Shown here piece by piece: positions 1 to 5,577 of a DNA stretch of 9,859 nucleotides. The translations under genes and the position numbers were made by a program. The stretch spans positions 1-9,859 of the forward strand of contig NZ_JAVKCQ010000083.1 of assembly GCF_040222615.1 (NCBI RefSeq). The letters are read 5' to 3'. The DNA is from Haliea sp040222615. Its GTDB lineage: Bacteria > Pseudomonadota > Gammaproteobacteria > Pseudomonadales > Halieaceae. Within the stretch, counting starts at the first letter, position 1, and every line of letters begins with the position of its first letter. The notes under the pieces were generated by a model. That model ran no database searches and was not told the origin of the DNA. It worked only from the letters and a program-made list of their open reading frames with translations.

Positions 1-85
1 GTGCGCGGCCAGACGGCAGCGCAAGATCACCGCAGGAACGCGCGCCGCATGCGCCCGCAATGGAGTAGCGGAGTCCCCGCCTCCC

Positions 86-277
86 GGAGCGACGCAGCGG
101 CCGCCAGGCCGCCAAGCGAACGAAGCGACCCACGGAGCGACGCAGCGGCCATCAGGCCGCCAAGCGAACGAAGCGACCCACGGAGCGACGCAGCGGCCGC
201 CAGGCCGCCACGCGAACGAAGCGACCCACGACGCGACGCAGCGGCCGCCAGGCCGCCAAGCGAACGAAGCCACACGA
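86..277. repeat. Four tandem copies of a 48-bp repeat
   Basis: Four units start at 86, 134, 182 and 230, exactly 48 bases apart. Each contains a gacgcagcggcc segment followed by a ccaggccgcca segment and the core gcgaacgaagc. Against copy 1, copy 2 differs at two adjacent bases (gc to at, which removes a NotI site) and copy 3 at one base. Copy 4 has two changes near its start and diverges after about base 270, where an extra cgaacgaagc half-unit follows at 274-283. The unit is 16 codons long and would read as a RSDAAAARPPSERSDP-type peptide on the plus strand. It is a minisatellite or VNTR-like array, function unknown. Confidence 0.9.
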
Positions 278-394
278 ACGAAGCCGTGGATGGAGCGATA
301 GAGCGGACTCTGGGATCGCCAGGGGGACCCGCCCGCGCAGCGTTCGTACTTTACAGAACACGCGAGGCTGGGCAGGATGCAAGGCCTGGTCAAC

Positions 395-398
395 GAGG
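395..398 (+). promoter_or_regulatory. Ribosome binding site that fixes the lactonase start
   Basis: GAGG lies 7 bases before the ATG at 406. It supports starting the lactonase at the signal peptide rather than at the GTG at base 1, from which the same frame is also open. Confidence 0.65.
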
Positions 399-405
399 AT
401 TGATA

Positions 406-1476
406 ATGCGCATAACGCCGCTCCTTGCCCTTGTGCTTCCCGCGCTCCTCCTGGGCGCGCCTTCCGCACTGGCGGCCGCCGTGCCCTGCGACGAGGTCGA
501 CGGCATCCGTTCCATCTGCGGCCTGGCAGCGCCGGAGGATCTGGTGCCCGCGCCCAATGGCCGCGACCTGATCTTTGGCCAGATGGCCGAACCCGGCGGG
601 CTCTGGCTGCTGGACACCCGCGACGACAGCGTACATGCGCTGCTGCCTGCGGGCCCGGTATTGGCACCTGAGGAGCTTTGGGGCGACGAGGGCTGTGATC
701 AGCCGACCAGCTGGCTGGGTGCCCACGGCCTGGACCTGCGCCAGCGGGCCGATGGTCGCTGGCAGTTGCTGGTGGTCAATCACACGGAGCGGGAGTCAGT
801 GGAGTTCTTCGAGCTGCTGGACGCGGATACCGGGCGGCCGCGGGCGGTCTGGCGCGGCTGTGCCGTGGCGCCGGAGGAGGGCAACCTCAACGATGTGATC
901 GGGCTGGCGGATGGCAGCTTGCTGGTCACTCATATGGCGCACCGGCGCTGGCCGCTGTGGTCGGCAGTGCAGGCCGCGTTCGGCCGCGACACGGGTTTTG
1001 TCTACCGCTGGAGGCCCCGCTCGGGGTTTGTGCCAGTGCCCGGGACCGGGGGCGCCCATCCCAACGGGATCCTCCTGGCGCCCGATGAGCAGAGCTTCTA
1101 CCTCAATGTCTACTTCGGTGGCAGCGTGCGCCGGCACGCTGTGGACAGCGGTGCCCTGTTGGCGGAAGTGGCGGTAGAGAAGCCGGACAATGCCAGTTGG
1201 GCCAATGATGGCAGTCTGCTGGTGGCCTCCCACCAGGCCAACTTGTGGCAGCTGTTTCGCAGTCTGCAGCAGGATCATGGCGCACCCAGCCTGCTGCCTT
1301 TTACCGTTGTGGCCATAGATCCAGCCACCATGGTAGCGAGACCCCTGCTGCAGCTTGAAGGCCCGCCGATGGGCGCGGGTACGGTGGCCCTGCAGCGCGG
1401 GAATGACCTGTACATCGGCTCTTACGTTGGCGATCGCATCATTCGCCTGCCCATGCCCGGAGCTGCCAGCGAGTGA
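406..1476 (+). CDS. Exported paraoxonase-like (PON/SMP-30 superfamily) lactonase/arylesterase
   Basis: This 356-residue protein is predicted to be a calcium-dependent six-bladed beta-propeller hydrolase acting on lactones or aryl esters in the periplasm. Residues 1-23 form a signal peptide with a hydrophobic core and an ALA cleavage site. Residues placed as in human PON1 are visible: PED at 43-45 (PON1 E53/D54), H107 in AHGL (H115), H126 in VVNH (H134), NLND at 160-163 (N168/D169), HPNG at 218-221 (N224) and PDN at 260-262 (D269/N270). The two histidines are 19 residues apart, as in PON1. The start at 406 is chosen for the signal peptide and the GAGG at 395-398. The stop overlaps the start of the permease gene by four bases, so translation is probably coupled. 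The family call is fairly firm from these motifs. The substrate is unknown, and a plain SMP-30/gluconolactonase-like role is the main alternative. Confidence 0.8.
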   Translation: MRITPLLALVLPALLLGAPSALAAAVPCDEVDGIRSICGLAAPEDLVPAPNGRDLIFGQMAEPGGLWLLDTRDDSVHALLPAGPVLAPEELWGDEGCDQPTSWLGAHGLDLRQRADGRWQLLVVNHTERESVEFFELLDADTGRPRAVWRGCAVAPEEGNLNDVIGLADGSLLVTHMAHRRWPLWSAVQAAFGRDTGFVYRWRPRSGFVPVPGTGGAHPNGILLAPDEQSFYLNVYFGGSVRRHAVDSGALLAEVAVEKPDNASWANDGSLLVASHQANLWQLFRSLQQDHGAPSLLPFTVVAIDPATMVARPLLQLEGPPMGAGTVALQRGNDLYIGSYVGDRIIRLPMPGAASE

Positions 1477-2852
1477 CCTTCTGGCGCAGTTTGTTGCTCT
1501 GGGGTACGCCGCCGCTGGCTGTGGCGGTGGCTTTGCTGTTGCTGCAGGCGGGCTACAGCGGCGATATCGCGATTGTCGGCATGGTGGCGATCTGGTGTGT
1601 ACTCTGGTGGGTGTTCGAGCCGGTGCCGATCCCCGTCACTTCCCTGCTGCCGATTGCCCTCCTGCCCCTGTTGGGGGTGCTGACCCCGGCGGAAGTGGGG
1701 CAGGCCTACGGCTCCCCGCTGATCCTGCTGCTGTTGGGTGGATTCCTGCTGTCCAAAGCCATGGAGCACTCCGGTGCCCATCGCCGTATCGCGATTGGCA
1801 TGGTGCGGCTGGTCGGCGCCAGCAGCGGTCGTCGGCTGGTGCTGGGATTCATGATTGCCGCCGCCGCGCTGAGCATGTGGATTTCCAACACCGCGACCAC
1901 GCTCATGCTGCTGCCGGTGGCGCTCGCGGTGCTGGAGGCAACGGACCGGCGCCGGGAACTGGCGGTGCCGTTGCTGTTGGGAGTGGCCTATGCCGCCAGT
2001 GTCGGCGGTATCGGCACCCCCATCGGCACCCCGCCCAACCTGATTTTCATGCAGGTCTACGAGCAGACTACGGGGGCTGCAATCAACTTGACCCCATGGA
2101 TGGGCTGGGCGGTACCGGTAGTGGTGGTGATGATCCCGCTGATGGCTCTGCTGCTGACCCGCGGCCTGAGCGGGCGGATTGTCGTCGAGCTGCCCGATAC
2201 GGGTTGCTGGCGCAGCGAAGAGAAGCGGGTGTTGCTGGTGTTCGGCCTGACGGCGCTGGCCTGGGTTACCCGCGGTGAGCCCTTTGGTGGCTGGCAGGCC
2301 TGGCTGGGCCTGCCCCAGGCCAACGATGCCTCGGTGGCGCTGCTGGCCGTGGTAGTGATGTTTGTGCTGCCCAACGGCAAGGGTGGGCGCCTGCTGGATT
2401 GGGAGCGGGCCAGCAGCATCCCCTGGGGTGTGCTGCTGCTGTTTTCCGGCGGTATCTGCCTGGCCAGCGGATTCGTGGCCTCGGGACTGAGCGAGGTGAT
2501 GGGGCAGTGGCTGGTGGGGGCAACGGACATGCCGGTGTGGCTGCTGCTGTTGCTGATCTGCCTGGTGGTTACCTTCATGACCGAGACCACATCCAACACG
2601 GCCAGCACGACCTTGTTGATGCCGGTACTGGCGGCAGCGGCACTGGCGGCGGACATCCCGCCCGAACTGATCATGGTGCCCGCGGCGATGAGTGCGAGCT
2701 GCGCCTTCATGTTGCCGGTGGCAACGGCGCCCAACTCGGTGGTCTACGGCAGTGGCCTGATTACCACAGCGCAGATGGCGCGGGAGGGCTTCCTGATAAA
2801 TCTGATGGGGGCGCTGGTGATCAGCACCCTGTGCTATATCCTGCTGGCCTGA
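1473..2852 (+). CDS. DASS/SLC13-family sodium:carboxylate (or divalent anion) symporter
   Basis: This 459-residue integral membrane protein belongs to the divalent anion:sodium symporter family, which imports dicarboxylates, tricarboxylates or sulfate. Both signature SNT motifs are present: SNTATT at 138-143 and SNTAST at 374-379, which in this fold bind substrate carboxylate and sodium. GTPIGTPPN at 181-189 and VATAPN at 416-421 are further family hallmarks. About a dozen hydrophobic segments alternate with short basic loops, and the length is normal. The start is GTG at 1473, overlapping the upstream TGA as GTGA, with no separate intergenic ribosome site; this implies re-initiation by ribosomes finishing the lactonase. 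It converges with the peroxiredoxin gene 42 bases downstream. Substrate specificity cannot be read from the sequence; coupling to a lactonase favours an organic carboxylate. Confidence 0.93.
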   Translation: MTFWRSLLLWGTPPLAVAVALLLLQAGYSGDIAIVGMVAIWCVLWWVFEPVPIPVTSLLPIALLPLLGVLTPAEVGQAYGSPLILLLLGGFLLSKAMEHSGAHRRIAIGMVRLVGASSGRRLVLGFMIAAAALSMWISNTATTLMLLPVALAVLEATDRRRELAVPLLLGVAYAASVGGIGTPIGTPPNLIFMQVYEQTTGAAINLTPWMGWAVPVVVVMIPLMALLLTRGLSGRIVVELPDTGCWRSEEKRVLLVFGLTALAWVTRGEPFGGWQAWLGLPQANDASVALLAVVVMFVLPNGKGGRLLDWERASSIPWGVLLLFSGGICLASGFVASGLSEVMGQWLVGATDMPVWLLLLLICLVVTFMTETTSNTASTTLLMPVLAAAALAADIPPELIMVPAAMSASCAFMLPVATAPNSVVYGSGLITTAQMAREGFLINLMGALVISTLCYILLA

Positions 2853-2857
2853 TGCGC

Positions 2858-2885
2858 GGCAGCGGGCGCGCCGTGCCCCGCTGCC
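2858..2885. terminator. GC-rich stem-loop between convergent genes
   Basis: A perfect 9-bp stem GGCAGCGGG (2858-2866) pairs with CCCGCTGCC (2877-2885) around a 10-base loop. It sits in the 42-bp gap between the permease stop and the end of the peroxiredoxin gene. No T-tract follows on either strand, so it is not a classical intrinsic terminator. It may act with Rho, protect 3' ends, or be a weak bidirectional terminator. Confidence 0.45.
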
Positions 2886-2894
2886 CGTCAGCTG

Positions 2895-3374
2895 TCAGAG
2901 CAGCGCCATCATGGTGTCGGCAGAGCTCACATCGATCCCGGGGCCGGGCTCGACATTCAGGTGGGTTACGGTGCCGTTCTCCACGATCATCGCGAACCGC
3001 TGGCTGCGCTTGCCGAGGCCGAAGCCGGTGCCGTCCAGCTCCAGGCCCAGCGCTGCGGTGAAGTCGCCGTTGCCATCGCCCAGCATCAGCAATTCCTCGG
3101 CGTTCTGGGCCTTGCCCCAGGCGTCCATGACGAAAGCGTCGTTGACCGCCACGCAGGCGATGGTGTCTACGCCTTTGGCCTTGATTTTGTCTGCATTGAC
3201 CACGTAGCCGGGCAGGTGGGTGACGCTGCAACCCGGGGTAAAGGCGCCCGGCACTGCGAACAGCAGAACCTTCTTGCCCTTGAAGATCTCGTCGGTAGTG
3301 ATATCAACCGGGCCTTTTTCGCCCATGGTCTTGAGGGTTGAAGAGGGGATCTTGTCCCCGACCTTGATTGTCAT
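2895..3374 (-). CDS. Prx5-type peroxiredoxin (AhpC/TSA family, atypical/1-Cys)
   Basis: This 159-residue cytoplasmic thiol peroxidase of the Prx5 subfamily would reduce hydrogen peroxide and organic hydroperoxides. The active-site motif is PGAFTPGCS at 42-50, giving PxxxTxxC with peroxidatic C49. VNDAFV at 77-82 and KRSQRF at 122-127, including the conserved arginine R126, follow as expected. The only other cysteine is C74. The C-terminal resolving cysteine of human PRDX5 has no counterpart in the ending DVSSADTMMALL, so recycling by glutathione/glutaredoxin is the likely route, as in many bacterial and plant type II enzymes. AAGGAG (3381-3386) lies 6 bases before the ATG. A likely extended -10 promoter lies just upstream, so it may be transcribed separately from phaD. 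It is full length. Confidence 0.95.
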   Translation of the reverse strand: MTIKVGDKIPSSTLKTMGEKGPVDITTDEIFKGKKVLLFAVPGAFTPGCSVTHLPGYVVNADKIKAKGVDTIACVAVNDAFVMDAWGKAQNAEELLMLGDGNGDFTAALGLELDGTGFGLGKRSQRFAMIVENGTVTHLNVEPGPGIDVSSADTMMALL

Positions 3375-3418
3375 GTACAGCTCCTTGGTTGCTGGGGTTG
3401 GCCTGTGGGTGGTGGGAG

Positions 3419-3427
3419 ATCATAACA
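3419..3427 (-). promoter_or_regulatory. Candidate extended -10 promoter of the peroxiredoxin gene
   Basis: On the minus strand TGT immediately precedes TATGAT (3419-3424), an extended -10 pattern with five of six consensus bases. No good -35 is seen, which extended -10 promoters tolerate. A start near 3412 would give a leader of about 40 bases with the strong AAGGAG ribosome site. It lies in the 93-bp gap after phaD. Confidence 0.4.
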
Positions 3428-3447
3428 GATGAAACGGGATCTGCGCT

Positions 3448-3462
3448 GCCTCCTGATGAGGC
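3448..3462. other. Small inverted repeat downstream of phaD
   Basis: GCCTC (3448-3452) and GAGGC (3458-3462) form a 5-bp stem with a 5-base loop, just after the PhaD-like stop codon on the minus strand. There is no T-tract, so termination is doubtful. Some readthrough into the peroxiredoxin gene is possible. Confidence 0.25.
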
Positions 3463-3467
3463 TCCCT

Positions 3468-4121
3468 TTACCTGCCCTCGATCATACTGTCGAAGATGGT
3501 CTGGCAGTCGCGGTAGAAGTTCAGCTGGGCATCCCCGAGGTAGGGGGCGACCATGGTCAGCAACTGCAGGACCCCCTGGTGAATGATGACCTGCGGTGCG
3601 CGGGGTTCGTGCAGCAGCTGGTCGTAGCTGAACCAGTAGGTCAGGGCCAGGGTCATGTTGTCGACCAGGCTCAGCAGCTGTTCCTCATCGGTGTCGATCA
3701 CCGCCTGTTCCAATAGATTGTTGCAGATCGCCAGCAGCGCCGAGCGCTGCAACTGCAGGAGGCGGCGAAAGCCCTTGCGCACGGGTGGATAGCGCTGCAG
3801 CAGGTCGTCCAGGTTGTGGTAGAGGAAGCGGTACTGCCACATGTCCTCCAGCACCACGTACAGGTAGTACCAGTTGTCTTCCACCCCGCCCGGCTCGGCA
3901 CTCAGCGGCCCCTCCAGGGGCGCCCTCAACGTGTCGCTCAGGGCAATCTCGTATTGCTGGAACAGCTCGTCGATGATCTGGTCCTTGCCCTTGAAGTGGT
4001 AATAGAGATTGCCCGGGCTGATGTCCAGCTCGTTGGCGATGTCGATGGTGGTGGTATGGGCCTCGCCCTCCTCGTTGAACAGGGCGAGACTGGTGACGAG
4101 AATGCGGTCGCGGGTTTTCAA
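3468..4121 (-). CDS. phaD: PhaD-like TetR-family transcriptional regulator
   Basis: This 217-residue TetR-family DNA-binding protein closely resembles PhaD, the regulator of medium-chain PHA genes in pseudomonads. The N-terminal helix-turn-helix runs over about residues 4-50: MKTRDRI at the start, DIANELDIS as the first helix pair and SPGNLYYHFKGK (35-46) around the recognition helix. These are the segments I recall in Pseudomonas PhaD. The rest is a helical ligand-binding and dimerisation domain. The start is a TTG at 4121, chosen because the PhaD N-terminus MKTRDRI begins exactly there and no nearby ATG or GTG exists. I see no good ribosome site before it. The gene begins 24 bases after the PhaF-like phasin stop, so coupling to that gene is likely. 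Placement next to two phasins supports a PHA role; a generic TetR repressor is the alternative. Confidence 0.8.
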   Translation of the reverse strand: MKTRDRILVTSLALFNEEGEAHTTTIDIANELDISPGNLYYHFKGKDQIIDELFQQYEIALSDTLRAPLEGPLSAEPGGVEDNWYYLYVVLEDMWQYRFLYHNLDDLLQRYPPVRKGFRRLLQLQRSALLAICNNLLEQAVIDTDEEQLLSLVDNMTLALTYWFSYDQLLHEPRAPQVIIHQGVLQLLTMVAPYLGDAQLNFYRDCQTIFDSMIEGR

Positions 4122-4145
4122 GAGGCGCAGGCCCGGAGCCGGGGT

Positions 4146-4631
4146 TCAGGCCGGCTTGCTGCCACCGCTCCTGCCGCGGCCGGGCGCCGCCTTGGTCCTG
4201 GCTGCGGTCCTGCGGGTGGCAGCTTTCTTTCTGGCGGCGGGCTTGCGGCCGCCCTGGGCTGCCAGCGCCGCGGCAAGGTCGTCAACCTTTCGCGTCAGGC
4301 GGTCAATTTTTTCATGCAGTGCCAGCAGGTCTTCGCCGCGGGCGGGCAGCTGCAGCTGAAAGCTCTCCCGCACCCGGTGAATGCGCTCTTCCACCGATGC
4401 GCGAGCAGCCTTGCTGCTGGATATTCCCTTGCGGGCCTCGTCCTCCAGCGCGGCGCCGGCCTTGACCAGCTCGCGGAACAGCTTTGGGGTTTCCATGCCG
4501 GCTTTCTCCATCCTGTCCTGCGCCTCATCCACTGCCCGGCCGTAGGCGCCCACGCCCGCCAGCCAGATATTGCGGGCGATCTCTCCGGCCTTGTCGGTGA
4601 CTTTGCTTTTTTCGTTCTTGTCGTCGCTCAT
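4146..4631 (-). CDS. PhaF/PhaI-type phasin with C-terminal histone-like tail
   Basis: This 161-residue protein is predicted to coat PHA granules and perhaps link them to the nucleoid. The phasin domain spans about residues 10-120: ARNIWLAGVGAYGRAVDE (19-36), then LFRELVKAGAALEDEARKG (51-69), matching the WLAGxGAY and ELVKAGE segments of pseudomonad PhaI/PhaF. A heptad-like helix (97-125) follows. Residues 129-160 form an Ala/Lys/Arg/Pro tail with an AT-hook-like PGRGR (150-154), the PhaF architecture with a short tail. The ATG at 4631 is chosen for its GGAGGA ribosome site 6 bases upstream. An in-frame ATG at 4706 is rejected because it lies inside the upstream terminator hairpin and would add 25 residues foreign to the family. 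PhaD follows 24 bases downstream. I see no clear promoter in the 123-bp gap upstream, so it may depend on readthrough. Confidence 0.85.
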   Translation of the reverse strand: MSDDKNEKSKVTDKAGEIARNIWLAGVGAYGRAVDEAQDRMEKAGMETPKLFRELVKAGAALEDEARKGISSSKAARASVEERIHRVRESFQLQLPARGEDLLALHEKIDRLTRKVDDLAAALAAQGGRKPAARKKAATRRTAARTKAAPGRGRSGGSKPA

Positions 4632-4637
4632 GCGTCG

Positions 4638-4643
4638 TCCTCC
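4638..4643 (-). promoter_or_regulatory. Strong ribosome binding site that fixes the phasin start at 4631
   Basis: GGAGGA on the minus strand lies 6 bases before the ATG at 4631 and decides between this start and an in-frame ATG at 4706. Confidence 0.75.
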
Positions 4644-4658
4644 GCGCCGGTGACTGAC

Positions 4659-4679
4659 AATGCCGCCCGGGCGGCCATT
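4659..4679. other. GC-rich palindrome upstream of the PhaF-like phasin
   Basis: A perfect 14-bp palindrome, GCCGCCCGGGCGGC, occupies 4662-4675. Skipping one C (4675) extends the pairing outward through AATG and CATT to 4659-4679. It lies about 30 bases before the phasin start codon, where a dimeric repressor or a leader hairpin could act. Nothing ties it to a specific protein, and GC-rich DNA produces such palindromes by chance fairly often. Confidence 0.35.
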
Positions 4680-4690
4680 TAACCAGAAAC

Positions 4691-4717
4691 AAAAAAAAGG
4701 GGCCACATAGTGACCCC
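4691..4717 (-). terminator. Intrinsic terminator after the upstream phasin gene
   Basis: On the minus strand GGGGTCAC (4717-4710) pairs with GTGGCCCC (4706-4699) around a TAT loop, an 8-bp stem with one T:G wobble. Eight consecutive T residues (4698-4691) follow. This is a textbook Rho-independent terminator 37 bases after the stop at 4755. It should separate the first phasin from the second phasin and phaD, at least partly. Confidence 0.9.
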
Positions 4718-4725
4718 GAAAACAG

Positions 4726-4742
4726 TCCCTGACCAGCAGGGA
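4726..4742. other. Small hairpin preceding the terminator
   Basis: TCCCTG (4726-4731) and CAGGGA (4737-4742) form a 6-bp stem with a 5-base loop. It lies between the upstream phasin stop (4755) and the intrinsic terminator. It could protect the mRNA 3' end or tune termination. Confidence 0.45.
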
Positions 4743-4754
4743 GGAAAGCGGTGC

Positions 4755-5360
4755 TCAGGCAGCCGAGCGGAAGCCCACCGAGGCGCGCAGCTCGTCGAAG
4801 CGGGCGCGGGCCTTTGCCAGGCGCGCTTCCAGCTTCTTGCGATCCTTCAGGGCGTCCAGTTCCAGGCGGGGCAGCTCGATTTCACTGATCAGGCCCTTGG
4901 CGTCTTTCTCTACCTTGCTGCCGCGCTTGACCAGATCCGCGTAGGCGACGTTGGCAGCCTTGCCGCGGGCATCCAGGCGGGCCTGCAGTCGGTCCAGACG
5001 TGCCTGCATTTCATCGTAGGCCTTGCCGTAGAAACCGAGGCTGGCGAGGAAGGCATTGCGGCTTACCGCACGGGCGCGACCGGCCAGTTTGGTGGCAGCC
5101 TTTTCCGCATCGCGTTCGTAGGCAGTGGCTGCCTTGGTGGCGCGACGCTTGTAGGTGCGGGCCTTGGCTTCAACTTTCTCCACGGTTTTCACGGCTGCCG
5201 ACTTGCTGGCAGCGCGCGGCCGGCCGGGGCCCCTGCGGGTGGTGGCAGTCTTGCTCGCGGCGGTTTTCGGGGCTGCCTTGCGCTTGGCAGTGGCGCGCTT
5301 GGGAGCGGTCGAGGCGCTCGCGGCGGTGTCGGTTGCAGATGTGGTGTTTTCGTCAGCCAT
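4755..5360 (-). CDS. Phasin-like protein with N-terminal histone-like tail
   Basis: This 201-residue basic protein probably binds PHA granules and DNA. Residues 19-65 are an Ala/Lys/Thr/Pro-rich histone H1-like segment with an AT-hook-like GPGRPR (44-49). From about residue 75 a helical phasin-like domain follows: SRNAFLASLGFYGKAYDEMQ (100-119) parallels the KIWLAGIGAY segment of PhaI/PhaF, and YADLVKRGSKVEKDAKG (140-156) parallels its ELVKAGE-type segment. The rest (157-193) is charged amphipathic helix. Compared with PhaF, and with the next gene, the order of tail and phasin domain is reversed. AAGGAG (5368-5373) lies 7 bases before the ATG. A candidate promoter and an inverted repeat lie just upstream, and an intrinsic terminator follows. 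The phasin domain is more divergent than in the neighbour; a plain nucleoid-associated protein is the alternative. Confidence 0.72.
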   Translation of the reverse strand: MADENTTSATDTAASASTAPKRATAKRKAAPKTAASKTATTRRGPGRPRAASKSAAVKTVEKVEAKARTYKRRATKAATAYERDAEKAATKLAGRARAVSRNAFLASLGFYGKAYDEMQARLDRLQARLDARGKAANVAYADLVKRGSKVEKDAKGLISEIELPRLELDALKDRKKLEARLAKARARFDELRASVGFRSAA

Positions 5361-5385
5361 GTCAGTACTCCTTGCCTGTTGGATG

Positions 5386-5403
5386 CGGTGTAATGCAACA
5401 CCG
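5386..5403. promoter_or_regulatory. Inverted repeat CGGTGT-N6-ACACCG, candidate operator
   Basis: A perfect 6-bp inverted repeat with a 6-base spacer sits in the leader of the upstream phasin gene, 26 bases before its start codon and just downstream of the candidate promoter. Its size and symmetry suit a TetR-type dimer, and a PhaD-like TetR regulator is encoded nearby. It could instead be a leader hairpin. The link to PhaD is inference. Confidence 0.4.
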
Positions 5404-5426
5404 ATGCGCCTACAATAGGGATAAAA

Positions 5427-5454
5427 ATTAGAATGTTCCTACTAGAAGTGACAT
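5427..5454 (-). promoter_or_regulatory. Candidate sigma-70 promoter of the upstream phasin gene
   Basis: On the minus strand ATGTCA (5454-5449; four of six against TTGACA) is followed, after a 16-base spacer, by TCTAAT (5432-5427; five of six against TATAAT). It lies in an A/T-rich patch. Initiation near 5420 would give a leader of about 60 bases containing the CGGTGT inverted repeat and the AAGGAG site. Confidence 0.4.
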
Positions 5455-5577
5455 ATTCCCGCTGCAGCCATCCGCCCCCGCCGATCCTGCGTATTTTCAC
5501 CAGTTCCCGTTATGATACGGTTTCCGGGGAGGGCTTGAGCCCTGGTTACCCGATAGCCTCGAACAGTCAGGTGTCTC

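Larger units (their letters stand above)
1..405. other. Intergenic/leader region without a supported gene
   Basis: I find no convincing gene in these 405 bases. A plus-strand reading frame is open from the GTG at base 1 into the lactonase gene. Its product here is only low-complexity Arg/Ser/Asp/Ala/Pro sequence made by the 48-bp repeats, and it lies upstream of a clear signal peptide, so I treat it as non-coding. Because the repeat length is a multiple of three, no stop codon is introduced. The first 85 bases could hold the end of a neighbouring gene, but this cannot be judged from the window. I see no good -35/-10 pair ahead of the lactonase gene. Confidence 0.6.
5361..5577. promoter_or_regulatory. 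Divergent intergenic region between the phasin and efflux genes
   Basis: This 217-bp region must hold promoters for the leftward phasin gene and the rightward efflux pair. Its middle (about 5411-5460) is clearly richer in A/T than the genes around it. For the rightward side, TATGAT at 5511-5516 is a possible -10, but no good -35 lies at the right distance. AGGGC (5530-5534) and GCCCT (5539-5543) form a short hairpin around TTGA in the efflux leader. The adaptor gene has only a weak AGG ribosome site (5569-5571). Confidence 0.5.

Noticed and set aside
27..275. Minus-strand 82-codon frame over the repeats
   Set aside because: Its product is only the repeat translated as Gly/Leu/Ala/Ser-rich sequence, with no other support.
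86..277. CRISPR array
   Set aside because: The 48-bp units abut directly with no unique spacers between them.
1..405. N-terminal extension of the lactonase starting at the GTG at base 1
   Set aside because: The extension is repeat-derived low-complexity sequence and would place the signal peptide at residue 136. A GAGG ribosome site serves the ATG at 406.
1355..2278. 307-codon plus-strand frame overlapping the permease
   Set aside because: It is out of frame with the DASS permease and its product is Gly/Ala/Arg-rich without membrane segments or motifs.
4632..4706. 25-residue N-terminal extension of the second phasin from the ATG at 4706
   Set aside because: That ATG lies within the intrinsic terminator hairpin, and the GGAGGA site points to the ATG at 4631.
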